Positions 10,610-22,923 are shown, counted from the first letter of the stretch. The stretch is 64,000 nucleotides of DNA from Kitagawia praeruptora (GCA_037693485.1 CM075349.1:66381001-66445000); one strand, 5' to 3'. Made by a program: numbers and translations. The notes: generated by a model from the letters alone, not told the origin.

Positions 10610-13600
10610 TCAAGAAATGTATCTATCCTGCTGCTCCTGCAGAAGTCTAGCTGAAGACTTGGCATCTAGGTATAGACTACACACTTCCTCGAGATCCGCC
10701 TGTGAAAAATGCATGACATAAATTGTATACAAGTGAGGAAAAGTGAAAAATGTATGATATAAAATTGTATACAAGTGAGGAAAAGACTTAATAGGTAAGG
10801 TACAATAATAGCTCTCATCAACAATAACAAAAACCATTAAATGCATTGTACCTTGCAAATACCATCTCTGCCGTTCATTTTAGCTACAACACTAGCAGGG
10901 GATAACAACTGCACAGCGTGCCTGCACAAACACAAAGAAGCAAACGTTTTTAGAGTAGTCCTAGATATGGGCAAATCCATAAGGCCGTGACAAAACAGAA
11001 TAACAAAGCAAACCTTAATGATGCTTTTTGTCCAATTTCTCCGAGGTACGCCAAACTTTCTTCATCTATAACCAGTTCTTCCACCTGTGCACGGATTGCA
11101 AGAATCTGGCCAAGTCAAAGGATACATTTGTCAAACTGGTCTGTCATTTAGAACTTACTCAAGAGATTAAGACAGGTCAAACGTAGGAAAAGAACCTAAG
11201 AAGCGAGAGCTTTTTACCTTTATCATATCAGATGGATCATATGTTTCTGTCCGTATAATCACTAGTCGGTCTAACAAATCCACTGGTATGCCATGAGGGC
11301 TACTCATATCAGTTCCCCTGAAAATGAACAAAGTCGGTGTAAAAAAAGTAACATATACAAACTAAGTGCAATAGAACGGATGCAGGCTAGTTCCAAAGTA
11401 TAAACACAGCAAAGAACTACTCGTAGATATTTGTATATAAATCAGGTAATATTGATTAACTCTAATATTAGAGCAATGACTATATAGCAGTATAAGTTAC
11501 CTAGTATGGTATTCCAACAAACTGGGTACAGACAACTACATTAAAGTAGTGGTCCATAGTTTTTCTTGAGGAAACAATATATACAATTACACAAAGTACT
11601 TTTCTCATCAAAAGACCAAGTTAGTGCTAAAGCTTCATACCTCACGGTACAAATTCCTCTATTGGTAGCAAAGATTACTATTGGAGATAATGAACTCTCC
11701 AAAGCACGGTTTAAGTATGAAAAACATTCCATATCAAGCATATGCACCTGTAAAGAAAATTATATATATAAATATATATATATATATATTATAAGTCCTG
11801 AGAACAGAAAATCATATGGACGGTAAAGTATTAGCTGGTAACCTCATCGATAAACAAGACTCCAGGGACAAGCTCTGCTACACCCTCATCAATATACCTG
11901 TTTACAACCTGCAACGAACAAACTCTATGGTTAAAAAATTGTCTTTTTTTTATCAAGCACAAAAATGAGCTCACATATCTTTGAATATTGACAAATAGGT
12001 ACCTTGTTTATCTCTTGCCGTAATTTTTCGGTAATTTCGTTTTTTCTAGGCTTCATCATTTGACCCATAAGAGACAATATATCTTGCCCACCTTGAGGCC
12101 GTGCATTTGCAGCATCCAGATCATGTAGTGTAACATCCTGAAGAAAAATGAAAACTATATATTAATGTATTACAGAATCATTAACATTAGTGTCACCCGA
12201 TATTCAACTCCCTGGATTTAACAGGAAACATGAGAAGGAAAAAAGAAAGCTCGCACTTTTAAGAACAAATTTCCATGTCCTAACTTGCGACATTAAAGGT
12301 TTTAGTAGCTTTTTTCTTTTTGCAGTTCCAAATTTTATGAGCTATATTCTAGAACTTGAGAATACATGTGTGCAACTAGAATAAAATAAGAAACCCCAAA
12401 ATTTATATGAGCAAACCTGAACAATCTCCTTCTTTTTATGAACCTCTCCTTTAGGCAGCGGAACATACTCTTCTGCCTCAAGGTCAAATTCTGTTGCAAA
12501 TGCATCGCTCCTACCTACCCTTTTAACTGCACCACTATTTGCTTCAATGTATATAACATCACCAACAGCTACCTGCAGCTCTCATCAAGCATCAAATGTT
12601 AACAAATGACTGAGCCGAAACAGAACCTATTAATCAAGATACATTACAAGATGATTTGGAAATATTTTAAACCATAGACATGCCACATCCTCGAATAAAT
12701 TCAGAAGCCATGTTAAATTGTATACAGAAAGTAAATTCATCAAATATATACATCTTTTTGAAGTTCCCACAGGTAAACAATGATGTTACCTTTTCTTTGA
12801 TTATAGCATCATAAATAGTTGGATCCAGCTTCAGTTGCTTAGTTCCCTTGACAGTTTTCAACCCGATAATAACATGACTAATGCTTTTACCATATCCGCC
12901 GGTGACACTCTCCATCTCCTCTGGGGATAGTTCAGTCACCTAAATTATAGCATAAAAATATCACGTTATGATCAACAAGAATTATAAAGAGGTTCATTAA
13001 ATTCAAGAACAAAAGAAACAAGCATAAAAAAAAAACTTGCCTCTCCTTCATAGACCTCCTTGTTTTCCTTGATACGTAAACCAATGGCACGTCTAAAGTT
13101 TTCCATCAAAACCTCAGTTTTCTTCACTTCTGATGAATACACTTCTGATCCAACCATTGGACAAAATGGAACCTAACAGTCACAAGTTAAAACCTTTTTT
13201 CACAAGCCAGTTTCCAGAAGTCAATACTCACACCATACCAACTTGTATGCAACACTTCAATTTCCAAGTCAATTCATTCATTCAAGAAATCCATATTACC
13301 TATTGTTTTGTTTGACAAAGTTCCCACAAGCAATAGACACAAAATCAGACAACAAATTGCAACTTTCGTATGAGAAAGCAAAAATGAAAACTAATTTAGA
13401 CTAGAGAAGAGAGATTACAAAATTAAGAATTAAATCCTGAAGGAAAAATTGACTTCAGGTGTTAACTAAGCAACATGGTAAAGAAAGCTGAAGATGTTGG
13501 AGCATAAAAATTGAAACTTGTAACTAGCAATTACAAACGAATCATTCATTCATTCTATGAAGTTTTACCTTGCTCCCTAGCTCCTGACATATCCCGAGTG

Positions 13601-14902
13601 CAAGGGCAGTCTTTCCGGTACCAGGTGGACCAGCAAAGAGAAGAGCCCGACCGGCAATCTTTTTTTGGCGTATCATATCAACTACAAGGCCTGAAGCTTC
13701 TCTTGCTGCAGACTGGCCAACAAAGCCAGCAGCCAAAGGTATTGCATCTCCATTCGTCTAAAAAAAGAGACAGAAAAAGAAATAAATAAATAAAGTTACA
13801 AACAATAAATTTAACAAATTGATCATCAACCAGCCACACTTTTTATTATCCATTAGCCAAAACAATGATCTAGTCGACAGACTTGACTAATAGTGTGGTA
13901 GTTAAAAAAAGCCAATTATACAAGCTATGATTGATAAAAACCCTGTAAAAGAAAGCAGGGTGCTTCAACCCAATGTTATCTTCTCCTCTCTTGATCAGGA
14001 GGTCGAGATTCAAAGCTACAGAAAAGGTGCATACCAACCCAAGAACCATTGAAGGTTTTCATAATTTGACATCTCAGATCCAAATTAGTTTGTCTGCTTG
14101 AGATAGCATGATCAGTTTTAAAATCAAAATATAAATCCGGAGATGAAAGCATAAGAAGTATTACCAATTGTAATTGTAAGGACAAGGTACAATGTTGTAG
14201 AGTGTGGCTTAATAACGTTGTGGTTCATGTTGAAAACAGGTATGAATTTCGGGGGATAGAATTCCATAATGTGGTCTTCCACTTCTCCTATCCTAGACAG
14301 TTTCCTTGGTGAAGCCACCAGCACTAGCTTCTCTGCAGTGAGTGAGTATCTTTCTATTGTTTTAAGGTGAAATTTGTTTTGGACAGATCAAAGCATTATT
14401 TGCATTTTCACACAAGCCGGTGTCCTGACTAAAACATCCATTCTACTCATCGGGGTAAATTTTGTGCACAATTTACCCTTCCGTGCCCTAAAATTAGAGA
14501 TACAGACTACAGTTGAGACTTGAGGACCTTATAATTCTGCTATATAATCGTCATCCTACAATCATTTTCACCTAGTCGTACTTTAGTATCTAACCATTGT
14601 CCTAGCTATTAACAGTGGCAGTTGTCGAAAATCACGAGACTTCCATTTAAGTAACTAATTTTTTAGACAAGTACCAAAACCCTAAACCCTAATTTTAATA
14701 ACATACCTAAAACGCTAAAACTCACAAAACCCAGATAAAACATACCCAAAACACAGAGAGATATATATATATAGGAAACATGATTTTCAAGAATAAATTA
14801 GCTAATTATATGTGTATATACCTCAAGTCCAAGGCCTTTGATGTGAGTATGAGTAGCAATTCGCTGCTTCTTTGTTGTAGATTGTACTTCTTCTATCTTC
14901 AT
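10610..14902 (-). CDS. RUVBL1: RuvB-like 1 AAA+ ATPase (Pontin/TIP49A homologue)
   Basis: RuvB-like 1 is an AAA+ ATPase that forms hexamers with RuvB-like 2 in INO80/SWR1 chromatin remodelling and snoRNP/TOR assembly. Twelve coding exons join in frame: 14902-14822, 13757-13569, 13172-13041, 12939-12790, 12572-12417, 12137-12003, 11908-11843, 11747-11641, 11317-11218, 11105-11014, 10921-10852 and 10699-10610. They give 455 residues, close to the family's usual 456-458. Visible motifs are the Walker A GPPGTGKT (exon 2), the Walker B LFIDE/VHML across exons 7-8, sensor 1 IVIFATNRG, and the C-terminal SSARLLQEQQDRYIS. The start ATG (14900-14902) opens MKIEEVQSTTKKQR, the expected N-terminus. Intron 3 has a GC donor (GAG|GCAAGT at 13041/13040); the other eleven are GT-AG. 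Intron 1 carries an AAACCCTAA telo-box at about 14682. No lesions. Confidence 0.97.
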
Positions 14903-15164
14903 TCTCTCCTCTCTCCTCTCCTCTCTCTCTCTGTGTATGTATATGAATGTATAGGTAATTAAGAGAGAGTTGTGTGCAGAATGGACAAGGTGAGTATGGC
15001 TTGATAGGTCAGGTGAGGTGAGTGACACTGTATAGGCAACTGCTTGCTGAGTAGGGCTAAATTCGGATCCATTTCGGGCCGGGCCCAAATGTTAGAGATT
15101 AATTTTAGATGCTAACGGCCCAACTAATATCTCTCGTACATTGTTATATCTAATTATATTTAGA

Positions 15165-15995
15165 GAAAATGACCAAAATATCTCAAAATGGGGTACCCAT
15201 GGTCCAAAATACATTTTTTTCGGAAGGCTCGGCTCTATCTACCCACGGGATACGCCGGATACGCCGTTCGATGTGACGTATCCGTAGGTACTGTTCACCA
15301 CCAGAAAACACAGCAACTCGCCAGAAATTGAGAGGTGTGAGTGACCGGCGACTTTGACGGAAAATGGATAGATCTGAGTTTGCCATGCTTTCATCATCTA
15401 CCACCCTCCAAATCATCAACACAGGACACACATATCGTCTCCTTCCTCATTCCCAGATCAGTTTATCTCCTCCGACCCCGCAGGGGCATGAACGAGCATC
15501 AACGGAAAACGAAATCGGAATTTAGGGTTGAATTAGGGATTTCAAATCCTGCAATTTAAACGTAATAAAATTGGTATGAATGTGTAGAGAATCAAATTGC
15601 GGTTCTATTGATATATAGTACGTGTTTGGAAAGTTCGTGATGTAGATGAACGAAGTGAAACAAAAAAGACGCCGGAATCGCCATTACCGCGAGCTCTGAA
15701 GACGACGATGCTGACGTCAGATACACATTTACAAAATGTGTATCTCATGATACGCATTTCGTATCGGCGTATCTCGAGCTGATTTTCACTTCTCTCTAGC
15801 AGCGTGACTGGATGACACGACACCCACAGTAGCGTGACTGCACGATACTACACTCCCAGTAGCGTGTTTCAAGATGCTCCACCACCAGAAGCGTGTCCCG
15901 TGGGTATTTAGGGCCGCGCTGATTGGCAGTGGGTATTTTGGTTATGTGTATTTAATTTGTGGGTATTCTGGGTCATCACCCTTATATTTAGGTGG
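15165..15995. mobile_element. Unclassified repeat with imperfect inverted ends
   Basis: The left end reads ATGACCAAAATATCTC and the right end (inverted) reads ATGACCCAGAATACCC. The inside has repeated AGCGTGACTG phrases (15800-15900) and several GATACGCC/GTATCG phrases. It is markedly GC-richer than its flanks. No credible ORF. It may be a nonautonomous DNA transposon. Boundaries are approximate and no target duplication was confirmed. Confidence 0.4.
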
Positions 15996-16400
15996 AACTA
16001 TTTTATTTTATTATTTTTTTAGCTTTTTAGAGTTATGCTTTTCAAGACTGTAGTACTGGTTTTTTGGTTAACAATTAATATAAGTTTTTATCAAAAAAAT
16101 TTTTAATAATTTATTTAGTCCAAATTCTAGATTTTTATCCCACCAAATGATCATAAAGTTAAATAAAAATAAAGATCTAAAATTTATCCTTTGCTTATTG
16201 TATACCTAATTAATTCTTGCTTAAAATATTGTAACAAAATAATTTTATTATAATATTTAGGCAAAAGTTTTTAAATAAATTTTTAATGTGAGAGTAGGAA
16301 CTAGGAAGATTAAAAAGTGCTACAATCAAAGAAAAAATAACATCAATGTTTTAAGGAAACATCATTTTTATGCGCGGGATCTAAAATAAACATGTAAGTT
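15996..16400. other. AT-rich spacer
   Basis: No feature recognised; strongly AT-rich. Confidence 0.5.
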
Positions 16401-16449
16401 TCTGCTCTGTTACACAATTTCATATGGCTTCTGAACTATTTTTTTTTTG

Positions 16450-16741
16450 GAGTACTGATCTCAATAGCCTTCATGGCATACCAGTGAATTTGTTAAACCG
16501 GCTAGTAAATTATAAAAATGGAAATGTATGATCCAGGTGATATGGTATTTGCAATGTACAGTGCATTTTATGGTGGTGGTTATTTTTGGTGAGAGCTATT
16601 TTTATACTTTATCCAATAATTCATTCCTCACAGTATACAATATATGTCATGCATTTTTCACAGGTACATCTCCAGAAATTGCATGGTCTACTTCTAGATG
16701 GCAAGTCTCCGACAAGATTTCTTCAGGAGCAGCATGATATA
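16450..16741 (+). pseudogene. RuvB-like 1 pseudogene fragment, copy 1
   Basis: About 16450-16540 matches exon 9 of the RuvB-like 1 gene at 10.6-14.9 kb (ATGGCATACCAGTG-AATTTGTTAA). It runs directly into the end of exon 11 (GGTATTTGCAATGTAC), then intron 11 and a degraded exon 12 ending near 16741 (TTCAGGAGCAGCATGATATA). Exon 10 and most of exon 11 are missing. Similarity to the second copy near 35 kb extends over about 16410-16930. Noncoding remnant, orientation opposite to the intact gene. Confidence 0.88.
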
Positions 16742-17220
16742 TCATTTCTTGGGTTAAACGTTTGTAACATTTAACATTTGATCCTAGAGACGATAAGAAA
16801 ATTGTAGAATCGAAACATAAACCTACAACTTATTGATATCCACTTTAAATTCTATTACATTCTAAACTGATGAATGCAATTATGCAAATTGAACACTCTC
16901 CGTTTTGGTATTGATAATTCTGATACTCGTCTGTCAAATTAGTTTCACAGCTGCTTCTCTTAAACAATCAATTACTGCTTTTTCCTTCCCATGGTACCTC
17001 CGGTCTTTCTTATAAAAACAGTGACTGCAGGAATATCCTTGAGCATCAGCCGTTCTCCCAAGATATTGCCTATTTTGGCAGCAGCAGCAACATCCCGAGT
17101 ATTTTCCATCATTGGCCTCAAGGCTTTCTCTTGTGAGCTTGCAGAGGTTGCTACTGATGCAGTTGGAGTGTGGAGTACTTGAGCACTTACGTACTTGTTC
17201 GAAAAATGCATTTACAGGAC

Positions 17221-18209
17221 TGTTAAAGTATGCAGTTGCCCTTATGTTAGGCAGTCAAGAATGGCTGCAACAGCAGCCTTGCAACCTTAAACAATGGCTG
17301 CATGAATTAGGCAGTCAAGAATGGCTGCAACAGCTGCCTAACACCTTAATATTCTATCCCCTTGTGCTGCCCAATATATGCTCTGTGAAGCAGTCTCTCT
17401 ATATAAACAGCCATTGTATCTCAGTTTAAAATAAGCTAGAGTACTAAATGTAGCCTCTAAATGTATTCCCGTTCTTATCTAATACAAGCTTGTTTTATGT
17501 TATTGTTCTTGTCATTAATGCTTCCGCTAGTTTAATGAATTTCTACACGGTATCAGAGCGTGTTCGATCTTGCGCTCCTGATTGCTTCCGCCATTATAGG
17601 TGTTATTCCTCATCTTTTATGTTATGTAATTTTCTGGTCTAAAGAGCTGCAATGGGTAATGCACGCAAGGTGTTTGATTAAATGTCTGTGAGAGAAAAAC
17701 TCTCCTGTGTCAATGCATTTGCTTCTGTCATGAAAATTAAAGAGAAGAGAATTGTTGGGACTTCAAGAAGCCAGAGCCCGAAGCCAGTACCGGTGCCAGA
17801 AGCCAAGATGCCAGTGCACGAGCCATACGAAGTTCAAGCTAACGAGCTTCTCTCCAATCCTGCTCTTTAGCTTGAGGGGGAGTGTTAAAGTATGCAGTTG
17901 CCCTTATGTTAGGCAGTCAAGAATGGCTGCAACAGCAGCCTTGCAACCTTCAAAAATGGCTGCATGAATTAGGCAGTCAAGAATGGCTGCAACAGCTGCC
18001 TAACACCTTAATATTTTGTCCCCTTGTGCTGCCCAATATATGCTCTGTGAAGCAGTCTCTCTATATAAACAACCATCGTATCTCAGTTTAAAACAAGCTA
18101 GAGTACTAAATGTAGCCTCTAAATGTATTCCCGTTCTTATCTAATACAAGCTTGTTTTATGTTATTGTTCTTGTCATTAATGCTTCCGCTAGTATAATGA
18201 TTTTCTACA
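17221..18209 (+). mobile_element. TRIM (terminal-repeat retrotransposon in miniature), complete
   Basis: Two 327-bp LTRs, 17221-17547 and 17883-18209, start TGTTAAAG and end CTACA and differ at only a few positions. They are flanked by the 5-bp duplication AGGAC (17216-17220 and 18210-18214). A primer binding site CGGTATCAGAGCG follows LTR 1 directly and fits initiator tRNA-Met (TGGTATCAGAGC). A purine tract GAGGGGGAG precedes LTR 2. The 335-bp interior has no gag or pol. The element sits inside the uL18-like pseudogene. Confidence 0.93.
17652..17870 (+). pseudogene. Captured frame inside the TRIM, PPR-like start
   Basis: The frame from 17652 reads MGNARKVFD, a stop at 17679-17681, then MSVREKLSCVNAFASV and a proline-rich tail to a stop at 17868-17870. 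The first stretch resembles the helix of a plant PLS-type pentatricopeptide repeat (xxARKVFDxMxxRxxVSW). I infer that the TRIM may have captured part of a PPR gene; only about 15 residues support this. It is not expected to encode a functional protein. Confidence 0.35.
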
Positions 18210-18271
18210 AGGACATAGGGCTTCAGAAAATTTGTGATTCTGCCAGGCTTAAGTGGAGGAGGAATAGCCAT

Positions 18272-19010
18272 TTCTGTTCATATAAAAAAGAAATTGTTAG
18301 TAACAATTTTTATAACACTATAATGTAGAAACCGACTATGTGTTTAGAATAGAGCCTAGGAGGCTCGTCACAAACTAAATATCCTCCATTCATTATCTTA
18401 TAAATTTTGAAGTCCACAAGCATTTCTTTTAATACATGTTAATGTTTTATTTATTAATCCAACTACCCTGTTAATTTTAAGTTATAAATCATATTTTTAC
18501 AAATGTTTTAAAAAAACAAAAAAGTAGTAATTTTCGTGAGAAGTTTTTTTACTTCTCACTTATCTAATTAAATTTTTTTTGGTCGTCATGAATCAATTAA
18601 TAAAAATTAATTGATAAATTGAAGTTTCAAGTGGGTGGTAAAATTTATTTAACCCATTCGTTAATTAAAATTTTATCTAGTATACAAGTTTATTATGTCG
18701 AAATTTATGTAATGATTGATATGTACATGTTTTTTTATTAAAATAATTAATTTAAAGTATAAGAATAAGATTCATAAACTGTAGCTAGAGTGAGACTTGT
18801 ACATGTTTAGAGTTTAGGACTTCAGCCCATGATTACACATTCTAACACATTTCACCAATTTCGAGACACAACTATTATTATCTTATAAAAGTTTTGGAGC
18901 TAGGACACTTTTCACAATCAAATTTTAAAAAGGTACAAGTTTTTTTTAGATGTATAATAAAAGTACAAGTTTTGGTAAATTAACTATCAATACACAAATC
19001 CATACATTCA
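18272..19010. other. AT-rich spacer
   Basis: No ORF, terminal repeat or RNA gene recognised. Confidence 0.5.
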
Positions 19011-19440
19011 ATTTATTTTTGAGTAATGGAATTAATTTATTAATAGAAAGCCATACGACATCTACAAAAATAGTCGAGTCGAACAAACATAAAATGGAAA
19101 CAATCACTGATTAATCCATTCTTCATGGAGATACAATCGCGTGATTTATTGAAGATGATATATTTACAAGTATCCTCTTCACCACATCCAATCGTAGTTA
19201 ATCCAGTTTGAGCTATCGATCATAATTGCAAACCCCTAAAAACTTTTATCACCCAAACCCTCACAAACAAAGGAGAGAAAAACCAAAAATCTCACCGAGG
19301 AGAGACCACAATAAAAATTAACAAGAAAACGAAAGAAAAAACTAAATAGCCTTAGATCATAAGCCACAAAACAAGAGGAACCTGCTTGCTCTTGATTCCG
19401 AACGCCGCTCGCTTTAATACGAAAGTGGGAGAGACATAGG
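19010..19440 (-). mobile_element. Probable LINE-derived fragment
   Basis: On the minus strand this reads from a GC-richer segment (GAACCTGCTTGCTC inverted, around 19380-19400), through a CT-rich leader-like piece (TCTCTCCTTTGTTTGTGAGG inverted, near 19260), to an end with CTTTCTATTAATAAATTAAT, a phrase like plant L1 3' ends. No clear reverse transcriptase motif is visible. Its 19331-19440 part was copied into each 1.19-kb unit that follows. Confidence 0.35.
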
Positions 19441-20174
19441 CTCGATTTTATTGAAAAAACGATAAAAAAAACTATGATTTAGAGATAAATCCATACATTC
19501 ATTTAATACACATATTACAAAATTTTCAAAAATAAAATTGAAAAAAACCGATACCAAATACTGTACTTGGTTGTAATGTGACCCCGATATATTCTTTCAT
19601 TACTCACATATTGGGCAATGTAAAATGAAATAGCGAGTACATTACAGATTTATAGTAACACTCCTCTAGAGACAGTCATTGGGGCCGAAAACTATGACCC
19701 AACTTCCAGTGAAAAGTAGTACTACTAATTAGTATCATACAAAAATCTATGGGATAAAAGACTCCTCTAGAGACAGTCATTGAGACCAGAAACTATGACC
19801 CAACTACCAATAAAAAGTAATTAGTGTTATATTGGATAATCACCATAATATATACAAAAATCCATCGGATAATCATGTGTGCTAGTAGACATCACGTGCT
19901 GGCTCTGTTAGGATTATAATTTGATTCAAGTCACAGTATGTCCTCTTTAATATCATCTTCACTTCCTCTGTCTATTCTCTACCATGTCTTTCTCCTTAGA
20001 TCTCTCTTTGATGCGTTTCTTGTTTTTAGTTGTCTTATCACCATTTAAATATCTCTCTTTTGATGCCTCTATAAATAGTTCCCCCTACAAAAGTTCTCTT
20101 TTGATGGATTCCCTCTATAAATAGTTCCCCTTCAGAGAACTATTTCACCATACCATCTACAAACAAAAATAGAC

Positions 20175-20539
20175 ATGGCGGTTCCTAAAGCCCTTGTTCA
20201 AACGTCCAACATCATTCAAGCCTTTTTTTGTTCAAGCGGTGATCTTGATTTGGTGGGCTTATGATCGTTATTTCTTGGTAATACCTCTATAATAATATTT
20301 ATTTGTTCTTTTTTGAATTAAAATTTATGTTACTTACTTTTGTTTTTGTGTAGGATAATGCGGCCTTACTCGTCTCCGTTTCCAAGACTACCATGGTCAT
20401 GCTAGTTGTTGCTGTTCCGGATGAATCTCTCACTTGGAAAACTCATCGAATTCTTGTTGTACATGGAGCCATCCCATTCTCAATCATCTTTTATCTTTCT
20501 TTGTGGTTAAAAGAACGTTGGAAAGAAAAAACTAAATAG
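20175..20539 (+). pseudogene. Truncated array-gene copy T1
   Basis: Exon 1 has lost the first ATG of the usual ATGGACATG pair (now ATAGACATG) and carries an extra T in the TTTTTT run, shifting the frame to a stop after about 29 codons. Exon 2 is cut after WLKERW and runs into repeat sequence ending KEKTK and TAG at 20537-20539. The CACGTG element (19893-19898) and two TATAAATAG boxes remain upstream. Confidence 0.9.
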
Positions 20540-21366
20540 CCTTAGATCATAAGCCACAAAACAAGAGGAACCTGCTTGCTCTTGATTCCGAACGCCGCCC
20601 GCTTTAAATACGAAGGTGGGAGAGACATAGGCTCGATTTTATTGAAAAAACGATAAAAAAAAACTATGATTTAGAGATAAATCCATACATTCATTTAATA
20701 CACAAATTACAAAATTTTCAAAAATAAAATTGAAAAAAACCGATACCAAATACTGTACTTGGTTGTAATGTGACCCCGATATATTCTTTCATTACTCACA
20801 TATTGGGCAATGTAAAATGAAATAGCGAGTACATTACAGATTTATAGTAACACTCCTCTAGAGACAGTCATTGGGGCCGGAAACTATGACCCAACTTCCA
20901 GTGAAAAGTAGTACTACTAATTAGTATCATACAAAAATCTATGGGATAAAAGACTCCTCTAGAGACAGTCATTGAGACCAGAAACTATGACCCAACTACC
21001 AATAAAAAGTAATTAGTGTTATATTGGATAATCACCATAATATATACAAAAATCCATCGGATAATCATGTGTGCTAGTAGACATCACGTGTTGGCTCTGT
21101 TAGGATTATAATTTGATTCAAGTCACAGTATGTCCTCTTTAATATCATCTTCACTTCCTCTGTCTATTCTCTACCATGTCTTTCTCCTTAGATCTCTCTT
21201 TGATGCGTTTCTTGTTTTTAGTTGTCTTATCACCATTTAAATATCTCTCTTTTGATGCCTCTATAAATAGTTCCCCCTACAAAAGTTCTCTTTTGATGGA
21301 TTCCCTCTATAAATAGTTCCCCTTCAGAGAACTATTTCACCATACCATCTACAAACAAAAATAGAC

Positions 21367-21731
21367 ATGGCGGTTCCTAAAGCCCTTGTTCAAACGTCCA
21401 ACATCATTCAAGCCTTTTTTTGTTCAAGCGGTGATCTTGATTTGGTGGGCTTATGATCGTTATTTCTTGGTAATACCTCTATAATAATATTTATTTGTTC
21501 TTTTTTGAATTAAAATTTATGTCACTTACTTTTGTTTTTGTGTAGGATAATGCGGCCTTACTCGTCTCCGTTTCCAAGACTGCCATGGTCATGCTAGTTG
21601 TTGCTGTTCCGGATGAATCTCTCACTTGGAAAACTCATCGAATTCTTGCTGTACATGGAGCCATCCCATTCTCAATCATCTTTTATCTTTCTTTGTGGTT
21701 AAAAGAACGTTGGAAAGAAAAAACTAAATAG
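21367..21731 (+). pseudogene. Truncated array-gene copy T2
   Basis: Same structure and same lesions as T1, so the damage predates the tandem amplification. CACGTG lies at 21085-21090. The TAG ending the chimeric frame is at 21729-21731. Confidence 0.9.
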
Positions 21732-22558
21732 CCTTAGATCATAAGCCACAAAACAAGAGGAACCTGCTTGCTCTTGATTCCGAACGCCGCCCGCTTTAAA
21801 TACGAAGGTGGGAGAGACATAGGCTCGATTTTATTGAAAAAACGATAAAAAAAAACTATGATTTAGAGATAAATCCATACATTCATTTAATACACAAATT
21901 ACAAAATTTTCAAAAATAAAATTGAAAAAAACCGATACCAAATACTGTACTTGGTTGTAATGTGACCCCGATATATTCTTTCATTACTCACATATTGGGC
22001 AATGTAAAATGAAATAGCGAGTACATTACAGATTTATAGTAACACTCCTCTAGAGACAGTCATTGGGGCCGAAAACTATGACCCAACTTCCAGTGAAAAG
22101 TAGTACTACTAATTAGTATCATACAAAAATCTATGGGATAAAAGACTCCTCTAGAGACAGTCATTGAGACCAGAAACTATGACCCAACTACCAATAAAAA
22201 GTAATTAGTGTTATATTGGATAATCACCATAATATATACAAAAATCCATCGGATAATCATGTGTGCTAGTAGACATCACGTGCTGGCTCTGTTAGGATTA
22301 TAATTTGATTCAAGTCACAGTATGTCCTCTTTAATATCATCTTCACTTCCTCTGTCTATTCTCTACCATGTCTTTCTCCTTAGATCTCTCTTTGATGCGT
22401 TTCTTGTTTTTAGTTGTCTTATCACCATTTAAATATCTCTCTTTTGATGCCTCTATAAATAGTTCCCCCTACAAAAGTTCTCTTTTGATGGATTCCCTCT
22501 ATAAATAGTTCCCCTTCAGAGAACTATTTCACCATACCATCTACAAACAAAAATAGAC

Positions 22559-22923
22559 ATGGCGGTTCTTAAAGCCCTTGTTCAAACGTCCAACATCATT
22601 CAAGCCTTTTTTTGTTCAAGCGGTGATCTTGATTTGGTGGGCTTATGATCGTTATTTCTTGGTAATACCTCTATAATAATATTTATTTGTTCTTTTTTGA
22701 ATTAAAATTTATGTTACTTACTTTTGTTTTTGTGTAGGATAATGCGGCCTTACTCGTCTCCGTTTCCAAGACTGCCATGGTCGTGCTAGTTGTTGCTGTT
22801 CCGGATGAATCTCTCACTTGGAAAACTCATCGAATTCTTGCTGTACATGGAGCCATCCCATTCTCAATCATCTTTTATCTTTCTTTGTGGTTAAAAGAAC
22901 GTTGGAAAGAAAAAACTAAATAG
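22559..22923 (+). pseudogene. Truncated array-gene copy T3
   Basis: Same structure and lesions as T1 and T2, with one exon 1 difference (GTTCTTAAAG for GTTCCTAAAG). CACGTG lies at 22277-22282. The chimeric frame ends TAG at 22921-22923. Confidence 0.9.

Larger units (their letters stand above)
16934..18271 (-). pseudogene. uL18-like (ribosomal L18p/L5e family) pseudogene, split by a TRIM
   Basis: From the ATG at 18269-18271 the minus strand reads MAIPPPLKPGRITNFLKPYV up to the insertion, then continues past it with MHFSNKYVSAQVLHTP and AAAAKIGNILGERLMLKDIP. This resembles the small plant L18p/L5e family, probably organellar. There are three breaks: a stop codon just before MHF, the TRIM insertion (17221-18209 with an AGGAC duplication), and a frameshift near the end, after which another frame gives RYHGKEKAVIDCLREA and a stop at 16934-16936. 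No introns are visible, so it may be a processed copy. Family naming rests on recalled motifs. Confidence 0.7.
19331..22904 (+). repeat. Three tandem, near-identical 1.19-kb units
   Basis: The phrase GAAAGAAAAAACTAAATAG recurs at 19331, 20521, 21713 and 22905, giving periods of 1190, 1192 and 1192 bp. Each unit holds about 110 bp of retroposon-like DNA, then the array gene's upstream region, exon 1, intron and the first part of exon 2. The junction fuses exon 2 to the next retroposon-like piece. Only scattered single-base differences are visible between units. A fourth unit starts at 22905 and leads into the first full gene copy. Confidence 0.95.
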
